NCBI RefSeq assembly: GCF_001428665.1
Contig: NZ_LMIJ01000011.1
Span: 453,992 to 517,991 of the forward strand
DNA: 64,000 nt
Source: Acidovorax sp. Root219
GTDB lineage: Bacteria > Pseudomonadota > Gammaproteobacteria > Burkholderiales > Burkholderiaceae_C
Reading direction: 5' to 3'
Made by a program: the position numbers and the translations under genes. Shown here piece after piece: positions 17,369 through 26,536 of the stretch. The stretch's first letter is position 1. Each line of letters opens with the position of its first letter. Below the pieces are notes generated by a model that was not told the origin of the DNA, did no database searches, and saw nothing but the letters and a program-made list of their open reading frames with translations.

Positions 17369-17899
17369 ATGCAGTTCCCGTCCACGCCCCCATTCCCGCT
17401 CGAAGGCGGTTGCGACTGCCACCACGTGCGCTACCGCATGGAAACGGCACCCCTGTTCGTGCACTGCTGCCACTGCCGCTGGTGCCAGCGCGAGAGCGGG
17501 GCTTCCTTCGCGCTGAACGCCATGATCGAGGCCGACCGCATCCGCCTGCTGGGCGGCCCGCCTGTGCTGGTCGACACCCCTTCGGAAAGCGGCCTGGGCC
17601 AGAAGATCGCGCGCTGCCCGCACTGCCATGTGGCCGTGTGGAGCCACTATGCGGGCGCGGGCCCGCTGGTGTCCTTCGTGCGCGTGGGCACGCTCGATGC
17701 GCCCGACCACCTGCCGCCGGACATCCACATCTTCACCCTCGCCAAGCAGCCCTGGGTGGTGCTGCCGCAAGGCGCGGCTGTGGTTACTGAATACTATGAA
17801 CGCGAAGCGCATTGGCCGCCCGAGAGCCTGGCGCGCCGCCAGGTGCTGTTGCCCAAGATCGCGGCCTACCGGGCCGCGATGGGCTTCGAGCCGTCGTGA
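17369..17899 (+). CDS. GFA (CENP-V/glutathione-dependent formaldehyde-activating) family protein
   Basis: 176 residues with the zinc-binding Cys pattern of the family: GGCDCHHVRY, then HCCHCRWCQRESG and later ARCPHCHVAVW. Members bind zinc; the Gfa prototype was proposed to help form S-hydroxymethylglutathione, but most members are uncharacterised. A GTG at 17360 is in frame, yet GGAG at 17357-17360 places the ATG at 17369 at 8-nt spacing, so the ATG is preferred. It follows the sigma factor by 63 nt on the same strand. Confidence 0.88.
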   Translation: MQFPSTPPFPLEGGCDCHHVRYRMETAPLFVHCCHCRWCQRESGASFALNAMIEADRIRLLGGPPVLVDTPSESGLGQKIARCPHCHVAVWSHYAGAGPLVSFVRVGTLDAPDHLPPDIHIFTLAKQPWVVLPQGAAVVTEYYEREAHWPPESLARRQVLLPKIAAYRAAMGFEPS

Positions 17900-17912
17900 A
17901 CGCCGGCCGGGG

Positions 17913-18404
17913 TCAGCCCGGCAGCGGCGGCGGGCTCCTGCGCTTCTTGCGCGGCAGGCCCCGCAGGGAGGGGTGCACGGAAGGTTTGGGCAGCGCACCC
18001 AGTGCCGCGCGCGCCAGGGCATCGGCCTCGCCATTGCGGTGGCGGGGAATCCACTGCAGCTGTACTTCGCCGAAGCTTTCGAGCAGGACGCGTGCAGCGG
18101 CGTACAGCGACTCCAGCCGTTCAACGCATGGCTTGGCAAGGCCGCCTAGCTGCTCCACCAGGATGCTGCTGTCGCTGTAGACCTGCAATGTGGTGGCGCC
18201 GCGGGCCCGGGCTTCGTTCAAGGCCATCACCAGCGCACCCAGTTCGGCCTCGTTGTTGCAGCCGGTGGTGTGCGTGGCCTGCGACAGGGCGTGGCGCGTG
18301 CCGTCGGGCGCGACCAGCACGGCGCCCAGGCCCATGCGGCCGGGGTTGGGTATGGCGCTGCCATCGCAGTGGATAACCCAGGCCGCCGGGGCCAACCCGT
18401 CCAT
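17913..18404 (-). CDS. ribonuclease H-like protein (RNase HI family)
   Basis: 163 residues with the RNase H fold: HCDGSAIPNPGRMGLGAVLV holds the first Asp, NNEAELGALVMAL the Glu, YSDSSILVEQL the second Asp, and HRNGEADALARAAL the last acidic residue with its His. All four catalytic acidic positions are present. It is a second-type RNase H related to bacterial rnhA-like proteins, cleaving RNA in RNA-DNA hybrids. The Lys/Arg-rich C-terminal tail (RGLPRKKRRS) may bind nucleic acid. The upstream gene on the same strand is the nuclease at 18783 with DUF3297 between. Confidence 0.88.
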   Translation of the reverse strand: MDGLAPAAWVIHCDGSAIPNPGRMGLGAVLVAPDGTRHALSQATHTTGCNNEAELGALVMALNEARARGATTLQVYSDSSILVEQLGGLAKPCVERLESLYAAARVLLESFGEVQLQWIPRHRNGEADALARAALGALPKPSVHPSLRGLPRKKRRSPPPLPG

Positions 18405-18423
18405 GGAATCGGCGGAAAAGGGC

Positions 18424-18681
18424 TTATTCAGGCTGGCGGTAGAAGGCTTCCACCGTGCCCTTGAGCTTGATCATCAGCGGCTGGCCCTTGCGGTCCAGCG
18501 TCTTGCCGGCGGGCACCTTCACCCAGCCTTCGCTGACGCAGTACTCCTGCACGTCAGAGCGGTCCTTGCCGTTGAAGCGGATGCCGATGTCGTGCTCGAA
18601 CACGGCCGCGACATGGTGCGGGCTGCGCGGGTCGACGGACAGGTGGTCGGGCAGCGGTGGGGCTTGGGTGGTATCGGTCAT
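18424..18681 (-). CDS. DUF3297 family protein
   Basis: 85 residues starting MTDTTQAPPLPDHLSVD. The conserved stretch SPHHVAAVFEHDIGIRF and the EYCVSEGWVKV block are characteristic of DUF3297, a small family of proteobacteria with no known function, sometimes described as glutathione peroxidase-like by mis-annotation. The frame is open to 18756 but the inner ATG agrees with family length. It lies 19 nt upstream of the RNase H-like gene on the same strand. Confidence 0.85.
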   Translation of the reverse strand: MTDTTQAPPLPDHLSVDPRSPHHVAAVFEHDIGIRFNGKDRSDVQEYCVSEGWVKVPAGKTLDRKGQPLMIKLKGTVEAFYRQPE

Positions 18682-18782
18682 GGGAAAAATGGTGTGAATC
18701 GGTTCAAGAAGGCAACCGCGCATTTTCGGCGATTCGCCGTATGCCCGCGCCAGCAAACAAGGGTTGCGGGCAGGGAGATCGG

Positions 18783-19412
18783 TCAGCAGGTCACCGGGAT
18801 CACAGGCTTGCCATGCTGTGCGAGCAGCTTGCCGATACCGGGCTTGGCACAGCGCTGAAGCGCCATCAGCAGCGCATGGCCGGGCTCGGCTACGCCCCAG
18901 CGCTGGCGCAGGTCGTGCTGCATGCGCGCCAGCAACTCGGCGGCCATCTCGGCATCGGCCAGGGCCCGGTGGGCCTGGCCCGTGCGCGGCAGGCCGTGGT
19001 AGTCCACCAGCGTACCCAGTTTGTGGCTCGGCGCATCGGGGTACAGCCTGCGCGAGAGCAGCACCGTGCAGGCGAACGCGTGCGGCGCGGCCACGCCCGC
19101 CAGCGCCAGCTCGGCCTGCCAGAACTTGCTGTCGAACGCGGCGTTGTGTGCCACCATGGGCGCATTGCCCACGAAGCGGGCGGCGTCCTGCATCACGCCG
19201 GCGGCCTCGGGCGCGGCGTTCACCATGGCATTGGTGATGCCTGTGAGCTGGGTGATGAAGGCAGGGATCCAGGCGCCGGTTTTCATCAGGCTCTGGAACC
19301 GGTCGACCACGCGGCCGTTTTCCAGCAGCACGATGGCCACCTCGGTCGCGCGGGCGCCCTGACCGGGCGAAATGCCGGTGGTTTCAAAGTCGATGACGGC
19401 GATACGGGACAT
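18783..19412 (-). CDS. DnaQ-like 3'-5' exonuclease
   Basis: 209 residues with the DEDDh exonuclease motifs: IDFETTGISPG (Exo I, Asp and Glu), VAHNAAFDSKFW (Exo II) and HRALADAEMAAEL (Exo III with the catalytic His). The protein resembles the epsilon subunit of DNA polymerase III or RNase T-like proofreading exonucleases but lacks a clear polymerase-binding tail, so it is probably an accessory repair or RNA-processing nuclease. The start MSRIAVIDF at 19412 is chosen over the longer frame to 19487. Confidence 0.88.
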   Translation of the reverse strand: MSRIAVIDFETTGISPGQGARATEVAIVLLENGRVVDRFQSLMKTGAWIPAFITQLTGITNAMVNAAPEAAGVMQDAARFVGNAPMVAHNAAFDSKFWQAELALAGVAAPHAFACTVLLSRRLYPDAPSHKLGTLVDYHGLPRTGQAHRALADAEMAAELLARMQHDLRQRWGVAEPGHALLMALQRCAKPGIGKLLAQHGKPVIPVTC

Positions 19413-19483
19413 GTGGCCTGGAGGATAAACCGAAGCCCTTGCCCCGGCCCCGGCCCAGGGTTTGCGGCCCTGCCAGGCGGGCT

Positions 19484-20254
19484 TCACGCCAGCGTATAGG
19501 TGTAGTCCACCGGCACGACGCGCTCGTAGACCGTCTGGCTGGCGGCGTTCTTCATCAGCAGCCGGACGCTGGTGAGCTTGCCGGGGTCGATGACGGTGAA
19601 GTGCTTGGATACGACGCCCGTGCCCACCTGCCTGCCCGTGGTGCCTTCATAGGTCATGTTGGTCTGTGTTTCGGGAATGGCCCAGATGTCCAGGCCTTCC
19701 TCGGTGTTGATCGCATAGGCGATGTCCACGCCGATGCGTGTGCCGGCCTTCACCACGGCCGGCGAGGGGATGGACAGGGTGATGCCGGTGATCTCCGACC
19801 CCTTGCCGTCGTTCATCCACTCTTCGTCGACCTCGGCCTGTTTGTAGGTGAAGTCCACCGCCAGCGCCTGGTTGAAGACTTCCACGAAGTCCTGGTTCTT
19901 GGCCACGATGAACAGCTCGCGCACCGTACCGGCCTGCGTCAGATGCACCGAACGGCCGATCCGGCCCGTGCCGGGCTCCATGCGGTCGTGCGAACCCTCG
20001 TAGACCGAGTCGTAGGTGGTGTCGAGGATCTTCACCCAGACATACAGCGGCTCGCGGGGTGCCGAGTAGCGGTAGTCCAGCGCCACGGTGATGGGGGTGT
20101 TGGCCTGCAGCACACTGCCCGAGGGCGGGTCGATGCGCACGCCGGTGATCTTCAGGTCGGTGCGGGTGTTGTCCTGGCGCCTGGCGCGCCGCACAAAGTA
20201 GACGACAAGTCCGATGGCCACCAGTCCCGCGATGGAAATGTAGACGTTTTCCAC
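19484..20254 (-). CDS. uncharacterised membrane-anchored protein
   Basis: About 256 residues. A GTG at 20254 preceded by a GGGGGG run 9 nt away gives a protein starting with one transmembrane helix (YISIAGLVAIGLVVYFV) and a basic stop-transfer RRARR; the frame is open to a TTG at 20326. The remainder looks like two tandem beta-rich domains with similar themes (KITGVRIDPPSG... TPITVALDYRYS, and EITGITLSIPSP... RIGVDIAYAIN), suggesting an internal duplication. I do not recognise the family. Type II topology with the soluble part in the periplasm is the likely arrangement. Confidence 0.6.
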   Translation of the reverse strand: MENVYISIAGLVAIGLVVYFVRRARRQDNTRTDLKITGVRIDPPSGSVLQANTPITVALDYRYSAPREPLYVWVKILDTTYDSVYEGSHDRMEPGTGRIGRSVHLTQAGTVRELFIVAKNQDFVEVFNQALAVDFTYKQAEVDEEWMNDGKGSEITGITLSIPSPAVVKAGTRIGVDIAYAINTEEGLDIWAIPETQTNMTYEGTTGRQVGTGVVSKHFTVIDPGKLTSVRLLMKNAASQTVYERVVPVDYTYTLA

Positions 20255-20350
20255 GGTGAATTTCCCCCCAGGTACCGCACCTTGCTGTAGGTATGGATGA
20301 GGCGGTGCGTGGTGCCCCGGGGGCAAATTATGGTGGCGCGTGGCCGGGGA

Positions 20351-21586
20351 TCAACAGCGGGGGTGTGCCAGGAAGAAGCGCAGCATCTCCTCGGTGGCCG
20401 ACACGGCCCGGGGATCGGTATGGCTGCCGCGCGCATCGCCGCCGGCCCAGGCGTGGCCGCCACCGTGCAGCACCCAGTGCTCTGCCAGCGTGGCGCCGCC
20501 GCTCTGGTACAGGGTGCGCGTATAGCCCTGGCCGTGGGCCGACCGGCCGGTGGTCACCGCAGGGCGTACCTCGCCATCGGCGGCGGCCAGCGCGGCCTCC
20601 ACCAGTTGCTCGCCATTGCGGGCATGCACGGTGGCATCGGCGTCGCCATGGAAGACGATCAGGGGCAGCGCCGTGCCCAGCTGAATGACGGGGGGCGTGG
20701 TCGTCGCGAACGGGCTGGTGCTGGCCGCCTTGGCGCCGGTCTTCATCGCCGAGAGCGCCGCCATCACGTTCTGCGCCGCGCCGGCCGACAGGCCCGAATG
20801 CACGCCCACGGCGGCAAACAGGTCGGGGTATTCGCGCGCCAGCAGAGCCGCCATGGCACCACCGGCCGAGAGGCCCGCCACATAGACGCGGTTGCTGTCC
20901 ACCGGGTGGCGTGCCATCACCTCGCGCACCATGGCCACCAGCGTGGCCGGCTCGCCGCCGCCGCGCCGCTGGTCCTGTGGCCGGAACCAGTTCCAGCAGG
21001 CCTTGGGGTTGGCGCTGCCCGCCTGGGCCGGGTAGAGCACCAGGGCATTCGCCCGCGCCGCCGCGCCGTTCATGCCCGTGCCGGTGGCGAAGTCCTCGGG
21101 GTTCTGGGTGCAGCCATGCAGCATGAGCACCAGGGGCATGTGGGTACCGGTGTCTGCCGCGGGCGGCACATACAGGTAGTAATGGTCCTGCGGGGCGCCG
21201 GCCAGTGCGAAGGCCACCCTTGTGAAGCTGTCGGGCGCCTGCGTGGCAGGGCGCCGGGCGCTCGCAGGGCCCGTGGTCGGGGAAGGCTGGGCGCGGGCAG
21301 GCGTGTCCTCCGGCAGGTCGATCACCACGGCGTCTTCGACATCGGCCTGCGCAAAGCCATTGCGCCAGCCTGTACCGGCTGGGCTGGACGCGGGCATTCC
21401 TGCCCGGCCTTCGCGCAAGGTGCCGGTGGCACCGGCCTGGGGCGCTGTGGCGCTTGCCGCACCCGCAGTGGCGGGTATTCCGCCCAGGGCCTGCTGGATG
21501 GCGCGGGTGGCATCGGCCAACTGGCCTTTGCGCACCAGGTCGGTGGCGTTGCCGAGGAGTTGCTTGAGATTGTGGTTCCAGTCCAT
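20351..21586 (-). CDS. PHB depolymerase family esterase
   Basis: 411 residues. The alpha/beta-hydrolase core begins near residue 120; LMLHGCTQN is the oxyanion region, VAGLSAGGAMA carries the nucleophile (Ser240) and GGGHAWAGG the catalytic His near the end. This is the LpqC/esterase type 'PHB depolymerase family', which also covers feruloyl and acetyl-xylan esterases. The N-terminal 110 residues (LLGNATDLVRKGQLADATRAIQQAL) are helical, then Ala/Pro-rich; no signal peptide is seen, so it may act inside the cell. AAGGACC is upstream of ATG. Confidence 0.88.
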   Translation of the reverse strand: MDWNHNLKQLLGNATDLVRKGQLADATRAIQQALGGIPATAGAASATAPQAGATGTLREGRAGMPASSPAGTGWRNGFAQADVEDAVVIDLPEDTPARAQPSPTTGPASARRPATQAPDSFTRVAFALAGAPQDHYYLYVPPAADTGTHMPLVLMLHGCTQNPEDFATGTGMNGAAARANALVLYPAQAGSANPKACWNWFRPQDQRRGGGEPATLVAMVREVMARHPVDSNRVYVAGLSAGGAMAALLAREYPDLFAAVGVHSGLSAGAAQNVMAALSAMKTGAKAASTSPFATTTPPVIQLGTALPLIVFHGDADATVHARNGEQLVEAALAAADGEVRPAVTTGRSAHGQGYTRTLYQSGGATLAEHWVLHGGGHAWAGGDARGSHTDPRAVSATEEMLRFFLAHPRC

Positions 21587-21768
21587 GGGAAGGTCCTTGG
21601 GGTGAGCTGGTAGGGCGTGCGCCGTTCATGGCACGGCCGCCCCTGGGCGGCTGGTGCCGTCGGTTTTTGTCTCGGAATGCCGCCGCTCGAAAGGGCCGGT
21701 CTGGAATGGAAAAGGAAAGAAATCGCCGTTGTGGTGCGCTGGGCACCCCGCCACGGTAGGCGCTTGTC

Positions 21769-22197
21769 TCAGCCGATGCGGCCCGCCAGTGCCGCCTTCA
21801 CTGCCGGGCTGGCGTGGAACGCCCCCAGCACGGTGACCGAGGCGATCGTCGCCTGCGCCAGCGCGGGCGGCACGTCGTCCTCGATGCTGGCCAGGCCCAG
21901 CACGCGGATCTCCAGCGTCTGGCCCGCGGCCTGCACGGCCTCCAGGTCGGTGCGGCCAAAGCGCTGCAGTCCCAGCACGAGCATCTTGCGTGCCACCACC
22001 TGGCGCACCTCCTCGTTCTGGGTGCTCAACTGGTTGCGGATGGCGGTGCGGATGAAATCCGTGCGGTTGGCGTAGAAGCCCTCCGATACCAGCAGATCGA
22101 TGTGCCCCAGGTCCACATAGCCGAGGTTGATGGTGATCTTTTCCGAATCGGGGACCTTGCTGCGCAAGGCCAGGGGGGTGGAGGAAGTGGGGTTCAT
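21769..22197 (-). CDS. CopG/ribbon-helix-helix-like protein
   Basis: 142 residues. Residues about 18-60 (SEKITINLGYVDLGHIDLL, then RTDFIRTAIRNQL) form a ribbon-helix-helix DNA-binding motif typical of CopG-like proteins; the C-terminal 80 residues are less conserved. A longer frame extends to 22527 but its sequence there is Ala/Arg-rich shadow. It lies upstream of the PHB depolymerase gene on the same strand (182 nt gap), an arrangement that recurs in related genomes and suggests a regulator of that gene. Confidence 0.75.
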   Translation of the reverse strand: MNPTSSTPLALRSKVPDSEKITINLGYVDLGHIDLLVSEGFYANRTDFIRTAIRNQLSTQNEEVRQVVARKMLVLGLQRFGRTDLEAVQAAGQTLEIRVLGLASIEDDVPPALAQATIASVTVLGAFHASPAVKAALAGRIG

Positions 22198-22270
22198 AGT
22201 GCATTCTGGCCGTCTTGTGCCATCCATATGGATGGTAATTGGATGGTGAATCGGCGTTTTCAAGGGCCTG

Positions 22271-22304
22271 CCATCAAAAAGAAAGAGCCCAAGGGCCCTT
22301 TCTG
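22271..22304 (-). terminator. terminator of the small gene at 22328
   Basis: On the minus strand the sequence reads AAAGGGCCC, TT, GGGCTCTTT and then a T-rich stretch TCTTTTT. The stem (one G-T type mismatch) plus T-tract lies 24-57 nt past the stop of the 78-residue gene. Confidence 0.7.
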
Positions 22305-22327
22305 GTGCGTGGCAGCCGTGCGCGGCA

Positions 22328-22564
22328 TCAGCCCGCGCCGCGGCTTCCGCCACCGCTGCTGCTGCCGACCCCGCCCTGGCGCGATTGCCCCTGGTTGCCG
22401 CTGCCAAGGTGGGTGTCGCGGTCGCCACGGCTCTCGGGCGTGCGGCGGCCCTGGTTGATCTGCGTGGTCTTGTCGCTTGCGCTGTTGTGGGCGTTGGCCA
22501 CCTTGCCGCTGCCGTCGCTGCTGGCATTCAGGTCGTCGTCGGTCTGGTTTTCCTTGCTGCTCAT
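22328..22564 (-). CDS. small hydrophilic Gly/Ser-rich protein
   Basis: 78 residues starting MSSKENQTDDDLN, with AGGAG 6 nt before ATG. The protein has no hydrophobic segment. Its first half is Asp/Asn/Ser-rich, the second Gly/Ser/Arg-rich (GSGNQGQSRQGG, GSSSGGGSRG). Such composition is seen in stress-linked disordered proteins, and the next gene upstream is a stress-type flavin protein; function is not known. An independent terminator at its end supports a real transcript. Confidence 0.7.
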   Translation of the reverse strand: MSSKENQTDDDLNASSDGSGKVANAHNSASDKTTQINQGRRTPESRGDRDTHLGSGNQGQSRQGGVGSSSGGGSRGAG

Positions 22565-22638
22565 GCCAAATCTCCTGTAGTCCGGGGATGAACGGTGCGC
22601 CCGACGGGAAGCGGGGCGCACCAGCGGGAGGCGCTGCC

Positions 22639-23142
22639 TCAGGACAGCGTCAATTCCTTGTGCTCGCCCAGGTCACGTGGCTGCTCGCCGGTGATGGCGG
22701 CCTTGGCCATCTTGTACAGCTGCACCATCTTGCTTTCCTTGACGTCCCAGTACTCGGCATGGCCGACGCGCACGGCCAGCAGGGCCAGGTTGGGGTCGGT
22801 GTGGCCCGCAGGGAACCAGGCCTTGGCCATGGGCGACCACAGGGCTTCCTTCTGCGACAAGTCTTCCACGAAGCTGGCCTGGCCCGACAGGGACACGTAG
22901 CTGTCGTCACCGGAGTCGGCGTACGACACGTTCACCTGGCCGTCGGTCAGCAGGCGGCCATAGAGCTCGCCATTGCGGGGGATGAAGAAGTACAGCAGCG
23001 ACTGTTCATCGATGCTGCGGTTCTGCGTGGTCAGCGGGTGTGCGTGCAGCATGCCATTGGCATGGCGGTGTGTGAGCATGCCGAATTTGATGTCCTTGAT
23101 CAGCTTCCACAGCGTCTCGCGGGCGGGGGTGTCGTGTTGCAT
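22639..23142 (-). CDS. pyridoxamine 5'-phosphate oxidase-like general stress protein
   Basis: 167 residues of the split-barrel FMN-binding fold (general stress protein 26-like). Visible elements: LWKLIKDIKFGMLTHR, the strand LLYFFIPRNGELYGRL and VNVSYADSGDDSYVSLSGQASF, with the C-terminal DVKESKMVQLYKMAKAAI helix. These proteins bind flavin or F420-like cofactors and are induced by stress; catalysis is not shown. It starts MQHDTPARETL with AGGCACC before ATG. It sits between YjdM and the small 78-residue gene, on the same strand. Confidence 0.88.
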   Translation of the reverse strand: MQHDTPARETLWKLIKDIKFGMLTHRHANGMLHAHPLTTQNRSIDEQSLLYFFIPRNGELYGRLLTDGQVNVSYADSGDDSYVSLSGQASFVEDLSQKEALWSPMAKAWFPAGHTDPNLALLAVRVGHAEYWDVKESKMVQLYKMAKAAITGEQPRDLGEHKELTLS

Positions 23143-23285
23143 GGGGGTGCCTCCGGCAGATGGTGAATCGGTAAAAATTCACTGTAGGCGGCATGGCGCT
23201 TGGCGGGCGTCGTCCCCCGGCCCGGCTTGGGGAGGGCATTGTCTGACAGCAGCGCCTCGCAGTGCTCCGCCTCAGCCGGAATCGA

Positions 23286-23645
23286 TCACGCCTTCTTCAG
23301 GAACTCCGACTTCAGCAACATGCTCCCCAGGTCCGTCTTGCAGTCCACGTTGTGGCCATCGGCACCGTCGACCAGGCGGATGCCCTTGATCTTGGTGCCC
23401 TTCTTGAGGGTGGATGACGAGCCCTTGACCTTGAGGTCCTTTACCAGGATGACCGCGTCGCCGTCGGCCAGCGGGTTGCCATGGGCATCGCGCACGGTGC
23501 CGTCGCTCCTGGCCTCGTCGGCCTCTGCCGCCTCGGCCACCATGGGCCATTCGAAGCTGCAGTCCGGGCAGACATAGCTGCCGCTGCCGTCGGGGTAGGT
23601 GTTCTCCAGGCCACATTGGGGGCAGGCGGGGATGGCGCGGGTCAT
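23286..23645 (-). CDS. yjdM: zinc-ribbon protein YjdM (PhnA-like)
   Basis: 119 residues with an N-terminal zinc ribbon ([13 protein letters not shown] ... CPDCSFEW) and a C-terminal SH3-like domain with [20 protein letters not shown] and [11 protein letters not shown]. This is the alkylphosphonate-utilisation-named PhnA/YjdM family, whose true role is unknown and not tied to C-P lyase. The start [11 protein letters not shown] at 23645 is preferred over the longer frame to 23738 because it gives the usual length. Confidence 0.9.
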   Translation of the reverse strand: MTRAIPACPQCGLENTYPDGSGSYVCPDCSFEWPMVAEAAEADEARSDGTVRDAHGNPLADGDAVILVKDLKVKGSSSTLKKGTKIKGIRLVDGADGHNVDCKTDLGSMLLKSEFLKKA

Positions 23646-23709
23646 GGAAGGCTTTCTTTCTTTTCCGGGGAGAGGGTCGGTGCCGCATGGCGGCAAAGGT
23701 GCGCGCTGC

Positions 23710-25872
23710 TCAGCGCGGCTTGCGCTGCTCCAGCGCAAACGGCGGCAGGCCCTTGAGCAGGCGCTGCCCGTACGAGGTGTTCATGAGCCGCTTGTCGTAG
23801 CAGTACACGTGGGCCTGGTCCTCTTCGGTGCGGATGGCGCGGCCCACCCACTGGGCCAGGCGGATCGCGGTGGCGGGCACCACTAGCTCGCTGAAGGGGT
23901 CGCGCCCCACGGCGCGCAGCCATTCAGCGCGGGCTTCGCCCACGGGATCGTCGGGCGGGGCGAAGGGCAGCTTGGTGATAAACACCGACTCGCACAGCCG
24001 GCCCGGCAGGTCCAGCCCCTCGCCAAAGGACTGCATGCCGAAGATGACCGAGGGCTGCCCCTCGGCCACGCGCTCTCGATGGCGCTTGAGCAGTTGCGTG
24101 CGCGGCAGCGCGTTCTGCACCAGCACCACGCTGCGCATGGCGGTGGGCAGGGCCTCCACGGCCTGGCGCATCTGCTCGCGCGAGGTGAACAGCACCAGCG
24201 CGCCGTATTCCACATTGGCGATGTCGTAGAGCAGCGCATCCACCATCTCGGCCGTGAACTGGGCCGCGTTCTTGGGGTCGGCCCGGGTCTCGGCGGCAAT
24301 CAGCGTGCCCTGGGCGGCGTAGTCGAATGGGCTCGGTACCTCCAGCGTGGTGGCCGCCGCGTCGCCGTGCAGGCCCGACTCGCGCATGAAGAACTCGAAG
24401 TGCCCGCAGCTCGTGAGGGTGGCCGAGGTCAGCACCGCGCCGCGCACCGCGCTCCACAGGTGGTTGCGCAAGGTGGTGCCCGGCAGGATGGGGCTGGCAT
24501 GCGCCTTGACCACGATGAAGTCGCCCTCCACCTCCAGCGTGAACCACTTGGCCGCCGGCACCGCGCCCTCGGGTGCATCTTGCAGCAGCAGCTGGGCGGT
24601 GGCGTGCAGCTCTTCCAGGCGCGGCGCCAGCATGCCGATCTGCGCGTACAGGGTGGACAGGCGGCGCGCCTCGTCGGGCTTGTCGCGCATCTCGGCACGC
24701 AGGGATTTGGAGATGGCGCGCAGCGCTTCGAGAAAACCGTCGGCGCTCGCGGCCAGCAGGCCCAGCGGGGCGATCAGTGGCTCGGGCAACTCACCGCGCG
24801 GCACGCGCACGCGCGCCGGTCCCCAGGCGTCCTTCTGGCTCTTGAGCGCCGGACCGTAGACGTCCATCACGATGCGCGCCAGGTCCTGCAGCGTCTGGCG
24901 CAGCTGGCCCGAGTGCTTGGGGATGTCGGCGATTTCTTCCACCTCCAGCAGCGCGCCGATGCGCAGGCCGCGGCTGGCCAGGCGCTCGATCCAGGTCACG
25001 CGGCTCAGGTCCATGCTGCAGGCGAACTGGTCGAGGGCCGTTGCGGGCAGGTGGTGGGCCTCGTCCAGCACCAGCAGGCAGTTGTCCAGCTCGGGCAGCA
25101 CGCGCGCGCCCAGCGAGGACAGCAGCAGGTCATGGTTGGCCACGATCACCTGGGCGCCGATCAGCTCCTTGCGCTTGTCATAGTAGGTGCACTGGCTGAA
25201 CGCCGGGCAGTGCTTGCCGGTGCAGGAGGCCCCCTCGGCCGCCACGGCGCTCCACACCTCGGGCTCGGGTGGCGTGTCCAGGCTGTCACGGTCGCCGTCC
25301 CAACCGCCCTTGCCCAGGGTCTGCGACATGGCCGAGTAGAACTGGATGCGTGCCTCGGTCTCCTGGCGCGGGCGCTTGGCCCGGGCCGCAGCCTCTTCCT
25401 CGGCAAACAGGTCGTCGTCCATCACCTCCTCGGCCTCGCCGGTGCCGGCCAGGCGGTCGAGCTTGAGCTTGCAGACATAGCGCCCACGTCCCTTGGCCAG
25501 CGCAAACTTGAAGGGCTGGGGCAGCAGCAGTGCCAGTGCGGGCAGGTCCTTGTTGACCAATTGCTCCTGCAGTGCCACTGTGGCGGTGGATATCAGCACC
25601 CGGGTGCCGCGCGAGAGCGCCATGGCGATGGCCGGCGCGCAGTAGGCCAGCGACTTGCCCACACCCGTGCCGGCCTGGATCACGGCGATGGAACGGGTGG
25701 GCGCAGCCTCGCCCGCTTCCTCGTCCACCTTGCCCAGCGTGGCCTGGCTGAAGGTCTGTGCCACCTGCTCGGCCATGCGCCGCTGCCCACCCCGGCTGCG
25801 GAACCCCGGGGTGGCCTGCACCACCGCATCGAACGACTGCAGGGCCGCCTGGGCCCACTCTGTTGAAGACAT
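23710..25872 (-). CDS. dinG: ATP-dependent DNA helicase DinG family
   Basis: 720 residues of an XPD/DinG-type SF2 helicase. Walker A is [12 protein letters not shown] (about 66-77), the DEAH box is [10 protein letters not shown], and a late motif is QWVGRAIR. A 4Fe-4S domain is indicated by Cys in RYVCKLKL and a cluster in [15 protein letters not shown]. DinG unwinds 5'-3' and helps resolve R-loops and repair; the Fe-S Cys set is complete by eye (four). It is divergent from the small gene at 26031. Confidence 0.9.
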   Translation of the reverse strand: MSSTEWAQAALQSFDAVVQATPGFRSRGGQRRMAEQVAQTFSQATLGKVDEEAGEAAPTRSIAVIQAGTGVGKSLAYCAPAIAMALSRGTRVLISTATVALQEQLVNKDLPALALLLPQPFKFALAKGRGRYVCKLKLDRLAGTGEAEEVMDDDLFAEEEAAARAKRPRQETEARIQFYSAMSQTLGKGGWDGDRDSLDTPPEPEVWSAVAAEGASCTGKHCPAFSQCTYYDKRKELIGAQVIVANHDLLLSSLGARVLPELDNCLLVLDEAHHLPATALDQFACSMDLSRVTWIERLASRGLRIGALLEVEEIADIPKHSGQLRQTLQDLARIVMDVYGPALKSQKDAWGPARVRVPRGELPEPLIAPLGLLAASADGFLEALRAISKSLRAEMRDKPDEARRLSTLYAQIGMLAPRLEELHATAQLLLQDAPEGAVPAAKWFTLEVEGDFIVVKAHASPILPGTTLRNHLWSAVRGAVLTSATLTSCGHFEFFMRESGLHGDAAATTLEVPSPFDYAAQGTLIAAETRADPKNAAQFTAEMVDALLYDIANVEYGALVLFTSREQMRQAVEALPTAMRSVVLVQNALPRTQLLKRHRERVAEGQPSVIFGMQSFGEGLDLPGRLCESVFITKLPFAPPDDPVGEARAEWLRAVGRDPFSELVVPATAIRLAQWVGRAIRTEEDQAHVYCYDKRLMNTSYGQRLLKGLPPFALEQRKPR

Positions 25873-26030
25873 AAGGACGAGAGTGTGGCATATGGTTGGG
25901 CATACAGTGTTTTTGGGGGGTGGTGCGGCCTGTCGCGCGCATGGGGTATGGGCCTACACCGCAGGCTGCGGGGCATGTCTACGATGGTGTACGACACCCA
26001 ATGCGCCCCCGGGGCGCCCAGGAGAATCCC

Positions 26031-26303
26031 ATGCCCACCACCGCCGACCGCCAGAAGAACGAACCCTCGGTGGACACCACCAAACGCCAGACAGCCAGCA
26101 CCCCGACCAGCGGCGATGCCGATGCGCAGAACGTCCCCCAGGAAGAAAGCCCCAAGCTGCCCCATGAGCGCGACCAGTCGGTGGACATGACCCATGGCAA
26201 GCCCGACGCACAGGTGCAGCAGGCCTACCGCGACGTGCAGCGTGGCCTGCAGGACACGGACCGCGGCCCCCCAGCCGACAAGGCCTACCAGAAGCAGAAG
26301 TAG
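26031..26303 (+). CDS. small hydrophilic protein, unknown
   Basis: 90 residues starting MPTTADRQKNEPSVD, with GGAG 6 nt upstream of ATG. The sequence is charged, Gln/Asp/Pro-rich and without hydrophobic or Cys-containing segments, so it is likely disordered or coil (DAQVQQAYRDVQRGLQD). I do not recognise a family. It is divergent from dinG and precedes the riboswitch region by about 100 bp. Confidence 0.65.
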   Translation: MPTTADRQKNEPSVDTTKRQTASTPTSGDADAQNVPQEESPKLPHERDQSVDMTHGKPDAQVQQAYRDVQRGLQDTDRGPPADKAYQKQK

Positions 26304-26400
26304 CCAGGCATTGCGCCAGCGGTGCCGCCAAGCGGTGCATCGGCGCAACACCTGCGAATCGCCCGCCACGAGCGAGCGTTGCGGTGTGGCAATCAATGGT

Positions 26401-26428
26401 TTGCCAGCGCAACCCATTCCCCTATACT
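26401..26428 (+). promoter_or_regulatory. sigma-70 promoter of the riboswitch/GTPase operon
   Basis: TTGCCA at 26401-26406 and TATACT at 26423-26428 are separated by 16 bp, near the consensus. The expected start site (about 26435) falls just upstream of the riboswitch 5' stem (GGCA at 26445). Confidence 0.7.
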
Positions 26429-26439
26429 GAAAAAATACT

Positions 26440-26536
26440 GAAACGGCACCCCCGTGCGAAAGACGGGTCCGCAAAGTCACCGGTCTACCGGCCCATGGAA
26501 CCTGTTCCGGGGCTCACGACAGCGGAACTGCCACGT
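26440..26536 (+). ncRNA. cyclic di-GMP-I (GEMM-I) riboswitch candidate
   Basis: The GEMM-I core is visible. A CCCGT stem with GCGAAAG loop and ACGGG (26451-26466) places the GAAA tetraloop. It is followed by TCCGCAAAGTCACCGGTCTA (26468-26487), which matches the conserved 'CGCAAAG..A.CGG' ligand core, then the second hairpin (GCCCATGGAA ... TTCCGGGGC) and the closing P1 pairing GGCA (26445-26448) with TGCC (26529-26532). No terminator with a T-run follows before the gene start at 26732, so a translational or other expression platform is more likely than early termination. Ligand choice among GEMM-I relatives is not decided by eye. Confidence 0.75.
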
